Shown in pieces: positions 12,651-24,060 of a stretch of 64,000 nt of DNA. This DNA comes from Cyanoderma ruficeps. Its lineage: Eukaryota > Chordata > Aves > Passeriformes > Timaliidae. A program made the position numbers and the translations under genes. The stretch covers positions 11,068,399-11,132,398 of the forward strand of contig VZDJ01007747.1 of assembly GCA_008694505.1 (NCBI GenBank), written 5' to 3'. How positions within the stretch are numbered: position 1 is the first letter of the stretch; each line of letters starts with the position of its first letter. Under the pieces are notes generated by a model. The model was given only the letters and a program-made list of their open reading frames with translations. It had not been told where the DNA came from and ran no database searches.

Positions 12651-13757
12651 TGTTGGTGTTCTCTTTCATATTTGCATTTGGGTTTGAGTGGCAAGATTTT
12701 GGTAGTGGAAGTAGCTACAGGGGCATCTTCTGGAAGAACCTGCCAGAAGATTCCCCCAGATTCAACAGAGCCAATGCCAGCCACCTCCCAGATGGACATG
12801 CCACTGGCCAAGGCCTGGCTCATCAGTTTTCGTGGTAGTGCCCTTGGGTTTAACAGATTCAAATAACTGCAAGAGCAGTTTCAGCCCGGGAAAAGAGAAG
12901 TGAGAATATGTGAGAGAAACATTTCTGCAGACATCATGGTCAGGGAAGAAGGAAGGGCAGGAGGTGTTTCAGGGCATATGATATTCCCTTGCAGCCCATG
13001 GTGCAGATCATGGTGAGGCAGCTGTGCCTCTGCAGCCCATGGAAGTCCGTGGGGGAACAGAGTTGTACCAAAAGGAGGCTCACCATAAAGCAGGGGAATG
13101 GCAAAGGATGCTGTAACACAGTGGGAAACTTGGCCCTGTGGACCATGGAGAGAGGAACCGACACTGGAGCAGGTTTTCTGGCAGGACTTGAGACCCTGTG
13201 GGGGACCCACACTGGTACAGTCTGTTCCCAAAGAATTGCATCCCATGGAAGGGACCCATGCTAGAGCACTTTCTGAAGAACTGAAGTCTATGAGAGGGAC
13301 TTAGGTTGGGAAAGTTAGTAGAGGATTATCTCCCATGGGAGGGACCCCACAGTGGAATGGGGGAAGAGTGTGAGAAGTCCTCGCCATGAGCAGGAAGGAG
13401 TAAGTGACAGAGCCAAAGCTGACCATGCATCCGCCATTCTCTGTCTCCCTGTGCCATTTAGGGGGAGAAGGTAGAGGAAATCAAGACTGGAGTTGAATTT
13501 GGGAAGGAAGGAGTGGGGAGAAGGTGTTCTAATTTTTGGTTTTATTTTCTCATTATCCCACTGTGGTTTGCTTGGTAATAAATTAAACTTATTTATTCAA
13601 ATTGAATGAATTTTCCTCATGACAGTGATTGGTGAGTGGTTTCTCCTGGTCCTTACCTTGACCCATGAACTTTTCATTATGTTTTTTCAACTGAGGAGGG
13701 AAGTGAAAGAGAGGCTCTGATGGGCACCTGGTGTCCAGCCAGGTTCAACCCGCTGTT
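12651..13757 (+). mobile_element. Long endogenous retrovirus-type LTR (solo, about 1.1 kb)
   Basis: The region matches, from memory, a long LTR family common in songbird genomes. It has an upstream GGCAAGATTTTGGTAGTGG block, then 'agccaatgccagccacct' and a middle part made of repeated 'cccatgg...gggacccac...gg' modules. A sense poly(A) signal AATAAA lies at 13577-13582. The 3' part carries 'acagtgattggtgagtgg' and 'tggtgtccagccaggttca', ending near CAACCCGCTGT. No gag, pol or env reading frame adjoins it, so it is a solo LTR or LTR remnant. The left edge is uncertain by about 20 bp and I see no target duplication. The 90-121 codon frames inside it are artefacts of its relatively GC-rich repeats. 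An ERVL-like class is my inference. Confidence 0.8.
12991..13360 (+). repeat. Degenerate tandem modules of about 46-48 bp inside the LTR
   Basis: Related modules built on 'cccatgg / ctgtggg ... gggacccac..tgg' start near 13143, 13191, 13239, 13284 and 13330, a spacing of 45-48 bp. Looser copies begin near 12991 and 13032. The modules differ by substitutions, so this is an old array shared with the LTR family and not a recent expansion. Confidence 0.7.
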
Positions 13758-15289
13758 GTTTAAGTTGAACTGAGTTGCTTCAAGACCAAGGTCAGTATCT
13801 CTGATGAGGAGTTTAACAGTTTGCCATGTGTCACAAAAGCAATGGTTGCCTGGCTGGCACCCAGAAGTAGCCAAGCATAGTGAATGCAGAAGGAAACCGA
13901 GTAATGTGATTCATAATAATGACCTGGATATCTGATTTTCCTTCTTTGTCTAAGACTCAGAAAATGCAGGGGCTAATTAAAATACTTAGATTAAGCCGTG
14001 AGAAATCAAAGAGATGCAAAATGGCTCATTTCTGGGTCTCTGATGAAGCAGCTCTGGGATGATATAAAATGTTATTCTTCACTGTTTTTCCGCTTGGCTT
14101 TAGGGGACTTGAAGTTGTCAAGGAGAATTGAAGTGGAGTGATTGATGTGTTAAGGTATAAAGTCAGTGATGTAATCTCTGTCCCAGAAGGCATGTTGTTC
14201 TGTGGTATATCGCCTGTTTTACAGGGAAAGGCTTAGAGTAGATTGATTATGTATGAGAAAGAGTAAACTAGAAGAATTAGCCAAGAGAGTATAGTATTCA
14301 TCTAGACAGCTTCCTTCTTAAATTGAACAAAAAATCTGTGCAAGTGATGATAATGAAAAGCAAATAACCTTAGGGTGAAACATAAGTAAGGAATTTATTG
14401 TGTGGAAACAAGAAGAAATAAACGGTCTTTGTAATCATTGCAATAGGAATCTGTGTTTCCAGCTATATAGAGATCTATCTAATGCTTGTCTCTTCTGTTG
14501 GGCAGCTTGTGGAGAACACTATTAGATAAGATGGCATCTAGAAAAAAGCATCAAGATGGTATTGTTACTTTCATGTTGTGTATTTTACCATTTTAATTCT
14601 AATTTCATAATTTATATGGATTATATCCTGGATATATGCAAAGGCATCTAATGCAGATCAGGATTTTCATCCTGTTTTCTTTGAGTTCACAGGGCTAGAT
14701 GGCTGTTGGGAGCTAAAAAAAGAAAAAGAAAAACTTGGTATTTGAGGAAAAAAATAATATATCTAATTGATTCCTATGTTGTTTACATTGATTCTTTCTG
14801 TTTATGTCAGTGGCCTTCTGTTAGAAAAAGCATCTTAATTTTATACTGAAAGCTAATGAGTGATGGCTACTTCTTACAAGTTGTATTTGCTGTCTGATCA
14901 TTATAACTAAGCACTGTGGTTTCTGCTGGTTTAGGAATGACAGAATTGAACAAAAAGTGAAGTAGAAGAAAAAATTAAATATAATTGATTTCTGGGAAAC
15001 AGATTTAGAAGTTTTCCCTTTTCTGTTGAGCAATCTGGTATGAGAAACTTCTTTTTAATTGGGTCATGTCTTAGAGGCAGAGAGGATTTTTATACCTTAA
15101 TCCTGTTTTCAGCTTTTTTAATTGTCACTAAGACCTGTCTTCCTTTTCTTCTCTTGATATTGGACATCTGTGAGCATATTTAACTACAAAGTCATTCTTG
15201 TCTGTATGGTGTTTTGATGTCATGCAGTAAATTTGCTAGTGTAATAAACTAACTTTATTTTGTCTGTTCCCAAATAATTTTTCAACCAG
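13758..15289. other. Non-coding DNA, nothing recognised
   Basis: No transposon or coding frame is recognised. The longest frame is 70 codons, A/T-driven, with no domain. The right end supplies a pyrimidine-rich stretch before the AG at 15288-15289 that could act as a splice acceptor for the exon-like frame that follows. Confidence 0.5.
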
Positions 15290-15395
15290 GAAGCCAACAG
15301 TATCTTATCTAATTGAGCAGAATGAACCTAGCCTCCTTAAAATTCCTGTTGATTTATGTGAAAGTCTCATACCGAAGAAAGCATCTGACTCACAG
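15290..15395 (+). other. Exon-like open frame, weak KRAB B-box resemblance
   Basis: A plausible splice acceptor (pyrimidine-rich tract, then CAACCAG) precedes 106 bp ending in CACAG|GTTTGC, a weak donor. Read from 15291, the frame gives KPTVSYLIEQNEPSLLKIP near its start. The spacing of KP, V, L, EQ and EP resembles the B box of KRAB domains of zinc-finger genes (KPxVxxLxEQxxEP). The frame stays open from about 15240 to a stop near 15555, so openness alone does not define an exon. No KRAB A box or zinc finger was found nearby. A run of this length is expected by chance several times in 64 kb of such DNA, so this may be a coincidence or a relic. Confidence 0.13.
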
Positions 15396-18300
15396 GTTTG
15401 CTCAGAAGTGCCTCTAGCCAGCTGGAATGCTAACCCAACAGATAAGATTATGCATTTGAGAAGCTTCATGCCAAGCGAGTATTGCTGCTGTTGGTATCCA
15501 GTGATATTCCACAGGCACAGAACGTCTTACGTTAACATCTTATTGTTAACATAATATGAGCTGGGAAAAGAGATTTGCTGTGGGAACGTTCTCAGGTGGG
15601 CCTCAAGATTTGCATACATTTATGCTTGTTTTGTGTTTTAAACTTGTACACAGTTCCCTGGCGCTCTGATCGGATCTCTTGCCTTGCCAGCAGATTATCA
15701 CACAGCAATTGAATACGTTCTGTCTGTGGTGTCTCAAAGCACGTGTTAACCACTCCGATGTTTGAACAGTAAGACAAATGTTTGTTGGCTGTGGGATGCA
15801 AGCATACCAAGACGTGTGTAAAGTGCGATATACTCTAGTGGTACAACACAAACAATGGATAATGAGCAAAGTTTAAACTGTTTTTGCACAATTTGTTGTA
15901 GCAGTTTAGTGTCTTCCCCTTATGCTTGTATTCTATTGCTGTTGAATACCCACTATCGTGGGAATGCAGCACTTAGGTGAATGACCAGGTATTCCTCTGT
16001 TCCCTATGTCCTAATGGCCACTGCAATTTTAACTTCTGTTATAAGATCTGTTCTGTGGATTTTGCAAGCTTTTAGAGAAGTATTTTGGGTGGACATGCCT
16101 AAGGTAGGTCACTACAGGAACTAAGTCAAGACATACATTTTTCTCAAGCCTACACTGAGCACAATTAAGGCGTTAAGGGATATTTTCCCTGCAGTTTGTA
16201 ATACCTTGAGGGTCACAGTACTGCTGTTACAGTATCTGTATAAGTCCCATGTTTTGGAAAAAGTTAACAGTATAAATGCTTTTATACTGATAAAACAGCC
16301 CATACTAAAGAGAAACAATCTTCTAAATGGCTTTCCTTAACTGTTTAATGCAGGATAAACACTGGGGTGAATCAATGGAAGGTCAAGAATCCTAACATGA
16401 AGTAGAAGGTCAGCAGCTTTGTGGAGCAAGTTGCTTCCCTAACTTGGCTGCCCTTATTGGCATTATATTAGTGATCTATTTCAGATTATGTCTAGCCTCA
16501 GCATAAAAGTTAGGCTTGAAAAGAATTTGATAAATCATTAAAATAGTAGACTATGACTGAAGAGTTAAAATGGTGAGGTTATTTTGGTCATAGAACTGTA
16601 GTTGAGCATCTACTTTGGTTTTAATAGAATTATTCAACTATATTATTCAACTGCTTAATCTTTCCATAAATTGAAAGGTGCTACCAAGAACGACATTTCA
16701 GGACACATTGACAGTAGTGGTCAATGTAGCAGTAGTGCATCATAGCATAAATTAGATTATAAACAAAGAAAGTAAATAAGAGGACTTCCATTTGGTGCAC
16801 TTGTTCATTAAATTCAGTCATAACTTTTTCAATGTTTTCTCACTATGAAAATCCCTTTATCTCTGGTTTGGTTTTTTTTCCTAAAACTTTGTATTGCAGC
16901 TAAAATGTAAAATGCATATGGTGGAGATTAAGAGGAAGGAGTTATCTGTGATAGAAAAAAAAAGGAACCAGTTATTCAGAATGTTCTCCTAGTTCCCAAT
17001 GCCCGAATGAAGACTTCACCACAGGCTCTGCTAACTTCTCCCCTTCTTGCCAGTACTTTCCTAGTTTTGTTTCTTGATCCTGACAGCCAATCTGGGACTG
17101 TCTTGTGGTGTGATGGACTCTACTATTTTTAGTATTGGGCACAAATTGTTCCCAGGGTGACAGTAAATTATTTGTTTTCAGTGTTCCTAATTGCTGGTTT
17201 TGCAGCCTTTCCTCAGTATTGTCAGGGGTGATTTAAGCTGACTGTATGTTATGACTGAAGCAAGAAAGTGAAAAAGTAAAGGAGAAAAAGGCATAAAAAA
17301 TTCTTGACATTGCTTAACTTTCATCTCAGACCATTATGGTTACTTAAAACATCTTCTTAACTTTTAATGCACATACTTTTACAGCAATTAATTATATTTA
17401 TTGGATGGCATGGTATATTTTATATTCATATTATATTTTAATCTTCATATTATAATGTAATTTGTAATGTACTTCTCTTCTGAACACTGAGCAAGGAACT
17501 ATGCAGCATCTACCAGACTTCTAAGATGCAGATCAAGTATAATTTCTGCATTAAATGTGATCACATGTCTGGAGTGGGCTGCTATGGCACTGAACACCCC
17601 ATTTGCCTTGGGAGGTGAATGTTGGTTTTAGCTCTTCAGACACTGGAGTTTTTTGCTGTTAACAACTTTTGCCTTCCTTTCTTGAAAGTTATGTTCTCGC
17701 TGCAGTTTCTTCTAAAGCTTTCTCCTTTTATCTACGAGTATCCTCCTTTTGATTTTTGGTTGGGAATGTTTGCTTTTAATTTAATCTGTAATGATGTTAC
17801 AATGGTGCATGTAGAAATGGAGTGCTAAGGGCTTCTGACCCAGTTAGAGGAGAAGAAACTAGTTTTTTGAATACAGGTTTTTTGAATAAAATACAGGTTT
17901 TATTCCTTTGATTCCTATCTGCTCCTTAACCTCTGCTTCAATAATGCTAGAGATTGAGGCAGTCTTTAACTTGTATGTGTTTGCAAAGGTGTTGTGACAA
18001 CAAAGCAGGCTATGTAGGCAAAATTAAAATGGATAATCTTGGCAGAAATCTGTATTCAGCACATATATCGGCACAGTTGTCTTACCTACCCTCTGACTTA
18101 GTTAAGCCTAATTGCTCTTGTATCTCAGAATTGATTCTTATTCTAGTCATTATCTCAAATTTGACTTTTAATGTTTTTAAAGAAATTACCTACTGAAAGG
18201 TAAAGCGCAGCATCTGTATTAAGCTTAAATTTTTCGAGACATTTTGTGTTCTAGGTAGTTTTTAACTGCCCATTATTAACAGCAGCACAATCTTCTCAGT

Positions 18301-21300
18301 TCCTTCAGAAAAGGCAGAAATTATGACATAAGGAAAACCTTTCTTTTTAAAGCATACTGTTGAACTGTTGCTGAGATTGCATTTTAAATATTTCTTCAGA
18401 ATGTTTTTAGATGCAGTCAAGTACCTAGCAAGTGAACAGATGCACATCCTGCAGCAGCAAGGTAAAATAAAAGAAAGAAATGCCAATGGCCCCTTTAGGG
18501 CTGAGTTTCTTCAGTTATCATTTTATCCTGTCATATGATTTTGCAGTCAGCTGCAGGCTCTCTGAAGCAAGAACTATTCTGAGATGTGTTTCTGTGTATG
18601 TCTAGTATGGTTCCTGTCTCAACTGATGCATGTAGGAATTACTGCAAAGCACATTGAAAATAAAAAGAAATAGATTGCCTCATAAACAATTAATATTAAT
18701 TGTGTCTTTTAATGGTAACTAGTACCTCAAATATTAAACAATCCCTCAGTCTGAAGGAAGATTGCCATTACCTGAGGCAGGTATGCTTTTCTCTTCATGA
18801 ATTATTTCATTCCTTTCTCATTTTGTTTAACAGGTGGTACCTTGTTGGAGATGCTTATAGTTTTCTATGGAAATAGCTTGCAAAATTTTCTAACACTATG
18901 TATTCCTAAAACTATGGTATTCCAAGTAGGAAATGATCACTTAAAGCAGTAAATTGTTCCTCTTTCATGTTAATGTGCACTATTAATCCCAGAGTCTTGT
19001 ATGGGTTCCTAAAGTTTGCTTCTAGAGCGTGAATGTCAACGTGAATGCTGTCAGTGTCAGTACGTCTTAGAGCACTTTTGTTAGAATTGGATCATGGTTT
19101 GGAAACTTCATTTAATTTCAATTAATTCCCCATTCAGCTATGTACAGACATTAATTCCTGGACTCCTTAAATCAGTGGGTTTTGCTCATTTTGTCTTGTC
19201 ATTTCCTAGGATAAATCATCATGACCCAGGCAAGCAAATTTATTCCAGTTATGAAATATGGGTCAAACTTAATTTTTGGAGGTGAAAATCAGTAGTGTAT
19301 ATCAAAGTATCATGCCACCTCCCTCCCTAGTTAGCAGTTTTGTTTGCACTGTGAAGATGACAACCAAAAGTGCTAATGCAAATTACTTTCCTTATGATAT
19401 AAAACTGGGAAAGAATTACTTTATTTCTGACATGAAACTGTGAGAGATAAAGAGTGGAAGCATAGTATCACGTTGGTGACATTTTGCAAGAGACCTCGGA
19501 GAAACTTGCGTATGCTTGAAAAATAAAAGCAGCTTAAGCCTTCTGGGTGAACTTACCCAAAAAGGAAAAACGGGAAGAAAGCAGGCAGCTCTCTTCAAAA
19601 CTGAACTACAATTGCATTTTTTTTAAAAAAAAGGGTGCTAGGAAATGCAGTTATAACTTAGTGTCCCTTTTATTTGATAAAGAACACAGTACAAGATAAA
19701 AACAGAATTTTAACATGTTGTGTGTGTTTATATTTTTTCTACTACTTTTACGTCTGTTCTTGCATAGACAGCATTTTCGTAAGTGCACCATGTACACACT
19801 TTATTTATATTATATAAAGCTCTTCGGTCTCTAACATTTTTCTCAGCCTTTTGGGTGTCCCTAGGTCTGCTTAGAAGTTTGTGTTTCTACTTGACCTCAT
19901 ATGTATTGAGACATAAACCGAATCTGTGGGCAGCAAATTGTTCTCTTGTAATAGTTGTGTTAGGATTGCATAGATTCTTTTTATTGTTTTTTAAAGTATT
20001 TTTGATTGTGAAAGTAGCAGTATCTTTATTGATATTCATAATGATTTTATTTTGGTAATTTATATGTGTCTTACTGTATATTAAGTTTATTATCTCACAT
20101 TAATTGATTTTGGAGTACTTTATCATCCCTGCTAATCTGCCTGCATTAGGTTCTAGTGGAGAGCAAAATAAACAACCCCTTTTCCCTACACACCCCCCTT
20201 GTACTTTTTATCTTTTGTAAATCTTGCATATGCAAATTTAAGATCTGCTAGGTCTGGGTGGAATGCCTGAACACAGCTGAATATTTTCCACTGTGGCTAT
20301 TCTGATGTATTACTGGCTTAATTAACGAAGTTGGTTGCAAAAGTCTCTAGACTGTACTTGTACAAAACAACTTTCATAGCACATTGCTTGCATGAAATGC
20401 TTAGAATCTTTTTAAGACAAGTTTTGTCGGAAACTCGGTATTATGACAGATGGATTTTAAAGAAAGCATGCACTTACAAAGGTATTAAGTTGATTCTTTT
20501 TCATACTGGGTTTTTAAAAGGTTCTGAAATGTTAGCTTCTTGCCTGAAGGATAACAGCATCTTATAGTGAGTGAATTTATCAAGAGCTGTTATATTTGTG
20601 ACAAGTGCACAAAAATGGCAAATGCAAATATGGATTTTTAAATCATATGAATCACCTAGTAAAGAAATATTAATNCCCCTTTTGAATATCCACAGAAAAT
20701 CAGCAATCTTCATACAGTTTCTTGTTCTTTTTTTTCTCTTCAGGTGACTGGATACCATTGGCCAAAAATAACAGTTATTTATCATTAAAGTAGTACTACT
20801 GGATATCTGGGGCACAGTTATTTCTTAATTCTGGTGGAATATAGGTGTTACCGTCACAGAAATGCTCTGCATCCCCTTCCCAAAAGGCTGATAATACATT
20901 CTTGAAAGAACAGAACAGGTCAAAAAAAGGAATGATGTTTCAATGAAATACTTGTTCAACAATATCTGTGTCTTAGTACATTTTTGAGGCTGAAGTATTA
21001 ATTTCTTTCTTTATTGAACTTGGTACCTTTTCCTTCTAGAAATTTGTGTCATTATTTTGCACGATGTTTTGTAGCACTGAGGTCTGGTTTTTTAAATGCA
21101 TGTGGTATAGACCAAGTAACTGTTCAGTTCAGTTGCTTTTGCTTTCCTACATGCCAGTTCTTCCAAACAGTAAACCAAAGGAGAATTATCACTATCTTTT
21201 GTTTGTCTTTCATGATTTCACACGTGAGGCTTCAGTCTCCAGTCATTTCTTTTCTACACTGCGGAGTGTTGGTCTGCTTACCATTCCTATCATTTCTTGT

Positions 21301-23689
21301 TTCAGAAATACTTATTTCTACCATCTCTTTTTTTTTTCCTTTTGCTGTTTTTGTCTTATATCTTGGGTGGCAGAAGAGAAAGTGCTGTAGATACTACTAA
21401 GGATTTGGGCACATGACCATTTGAGTGGATTTATATATTTGCATTCTTACTCTTATTTTGAATCCTAGTGTACATTAAGATGTTTTTTCCGCTGAGATGT
21501 CTATATCTATTGTCAATATTTTTTTCTGTATAATATTCAGCTCAGTCCAATAGATATTTGAAGTTAGCCTTTCCTTTCCCATGTGACTTATTTTGTTGAT
21601 CTGCATTGAAACATGTCTGCCATACAGTTAGTGATGAAAGTATTTAATCTTTTTTACTAGGCTTTTTGTCAGGAAAAGGATTATCATTTCACTATTAACT
21701 CCTTTCTGAATCATATGTGTAAGTTGAAAAGCAGTGGAATTTGTGGAATTTATGCTGTCTTTGCTCTGATGTGAAAACTAGCATTTGCCTATCAGTCTTG
21801 TGATTAGGTGATAATCCTTTCGTGAAAGGAATTTTCCCTCCCTGACATTTCAGTTGCTTTCTATTTTTGTTGAGTAAAAACGATATATAGATTCCATAGT
21901 ATGATGTATTATCCATATGTGCATTGATTCTGGTTTTTGTTCCATTTTGTCAGTTTTCTTGATACTGGTGTCAGACTCTAGGAGCTGTTGTTTCCCAGAT
22001 GCTGCAAACACACTCTTTTGAAATACTGAGGCTATATTTGCCACCTTTTTTTTCTAGTGTTCAAATGCTGATTGATAGTTTTGTGCTGGAGTTGCAATTC
22101 AGCCATTTCATGTTAGTGTTCCCTTAAATTCCATGTAGGATAGCCTCTGCTTCTGACACTGTGATACTGATTGTACTATGACTGTTTTATAGCTTCTTCT
22201 ACTAGTGATTAATTTTGAAGCAGATCTTCCACCATATCTGTGCTAAGTGGGAGTTGTAATGTGAAAATCACAAATTTTTTTACAGTGTATGCAGATGCCC
22301 CTGAACATGCAAAGATTTCTGCTCTTTTCATGTCTGATTTTATACAGTAGCCTTACTTTTTGGCAACCTTCCCTCTTTGGAAGAGAATTTATTATTAGGC
22401 ATGTATAATTTTGGAAACTGTTCCACAAGATTTTCGTTTTCTTTTTTGTCCTACCCATGTGAGGTAGGACACTTGATTTTCTAGTCATGAGGGTTTTTTG
22501 AATAGTTTAGATTTGACTCAGAGTATAGTCATATTTTAAATAGGCTTTGATGCCTTTTTATTTGACCAGGTGAACTTCTTTCGTTGTCTCTTTTTCTAAA
22601 ATGTTTTGCATTTATTGCTTGGAGACAAGTGTAGATCATTTCAAACAATGCTACGACTGCTAAACCCAAAAATCCCTCAATGCTTCAGGAGTGCTTTTTA
22701 TCCTTTCAGATGCTCCTCTTAACATTGTCTTACTGAACTTTTTGTGTTGAGGTAATTCTTATTTGTCTATCTTACTGAAATCCTGTGCAAAAATATAGAA
22801 TATAGGAAACCACATAGTTCAAAATCACAAATATCAGTCCATATTTACTGTCTGCCAAATGTTTGTGTATCAAGCTGGTTCATAATAGCGAACATTGGAC
22901 TTTGTTGTGGGGTCCTTAGTGTCTGTCAATATAGTGTCTTCCAGACATTCCAATTTCTAGCTGATCCATTAGAGTAGTGTAATATAAATAATTACACCAG
23001 ACTTTTCCTCCTAAGCATGCTGTCTTCAGGGGTTTTTTCCCACACATTATCATCTGTCTGCATTTCTAATGTTTGTTGAATGGTTTTGCTTCTTCATGTT
23101 AGTGTGTGTCTTATAAACAACTGAATGCAAACCGAGCACTGTGTTTTCATGTATCCTATTACAGCTTAGGCCTAAAGTGATCATGGTATGAAAGAACCAC
23201 TGATAATTAACTACTCCATTTAGGAGTTTTTTATGACTTTTAAACAGTTGAATTTGTATTGAAACAGTAGAATTTGTCTTCTGTTGCTTTTACTCATCCA
23301 GGAGATTGACATGAAGTCATGTACCTGGAAAGGAGACATTTTTAAAATGTTTTATGAAAGTAAGAAGGAAAACTTGCGCTTACTTTTATTAATGATGTGC
23401 AAAAACAAAGGCATAGTTAATATCTTCCTGATCCTTATGGACTGAATAGGCTTAAGTCTTCAGTGCTGACTGCAGAATAAATCACAATGAAGCAAAGGGT
23501 GACCCCCTTGACTATATCCTCACGGCAATTTTAAGTGATTTTTATATGTATCGTTAGGTGTTATCAACATGGAAGCTTGAGCTTATGGACGGTTTGAGGC
23601 ATATAAATCTTGGCTCCTTTTTTAATTGCAAAGAATTTTGACTATTACACAGCTGATCTTGCAAATTCAAAAACATTCAGTACTTTAAT
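15396..23689. other. Long AT-rich non-coding stretch with small direct repeats and hairpins
   Basis: No gene or recognisable transposon. Small structures seen: GTTAACAT twice (15531-15538, 15545-15552), a 13-bp tandem repeat (16629-16654), a short palindrome (21815-21830), a 9-bp-stem hairpin (22447-22471) and a 20-bp tandem repeat (23242-23277). A single N lies at 20675. From about 21.0 to 22.6 kb the plus strand is T-rich. This produces open frames up to 128 codons with hydrophobic, Phe-rich translations that do not look like real proteins. Confidence 0.5.
22447..22471. repeat. Perfect hairpin, 9-bp stem and 7-nt loop
   Basis: TGTCCTACC pairs perfectly with GGTAGGACA around a CATGTGA loop. 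The structure is isolated, with no T-run next to it and no known function. It could be chance or the core of a decayed inverted-repeat element. Confidence 0.6.
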
Positions 23690-24060
23690 TATGCTTACTT
23701 TATTTAAGTGCTAAAGGCCACAGCAGGCCTGCAATTGCTAGCATGCTAACAGCATATAATACAGCCAATTGCAAACAGCAGTCTAATTTGTTGATTTCAA
23801 CTGAGGTGTAATTATATTGCTTCATTTGCTGAGCAAATCATATGAGAGCTTCTCTAAATCAGCCTGATTGTGTAATGAAGAGCTAATTACAAACAGCAGT
23901 GTTCTTGCAGTAAATTTATGGTGACTGCTAATGCCAGGTTGGCACCAGTATGACAATGGCTCATTAGTACATTTACAAAAGCAACAATGGAATTCTGCCC
24001 AAAGCACAGCAACTGTTCCCTATTTCAGGAGATGAGAGTTATTAACTCTCTCCTTTCCAT
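23690..24060. promoter_or_regulatory. Candidate conserved enhancer-like block (strongest in window)
   Basis: The block is dense in developmental transcription factor-type motifs: several ATTA/TAATTA homeodomain cores, AATTGC, and forkhead-like CAAACA. The 16-mer AATTRCAAACAGCAGT occurs twice (23767-23782 and 23885-23900, one mismatch, 118 bp apart). It also has a 10-bp palindrome TAGCATGCTA (23739-23748) and a palindrome GAGAGTTA-T-TAACTCTC (24034-24050). There are no long homopolymers, and A and T are balanced, unlike the neighbours. Vertebrate conserved non-coding elements near developmental genes look like this. Function and conservation are inferred, not shown. Confidence 0.4.

Noticed and set aside
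12881..13246. A 121-codon minus-strand open frame and overlapping frames on the plus strand
   Set aside because: They lie inside the LTR's GC-richer repeated modules. Several frames on both strands are open at once, which is a composition effect, and no domain is visible.
13735..13757. GGTTCAACCC considered as a tRNA T-loop
   Set aside because: It is the end of the LTR. No acceptor stem, D-arm or anticodon arm can be laid out upstream.
21014..21400. A 128-codon plus-strand open frame, with a second 114-codon frame overlapping it
   Set aside because: Phe-, Ser- and Leu-rich translations in two frames of T-rich DNA, with no recognisable family. Runs this long are expected by chance in 64 kb of such composition.
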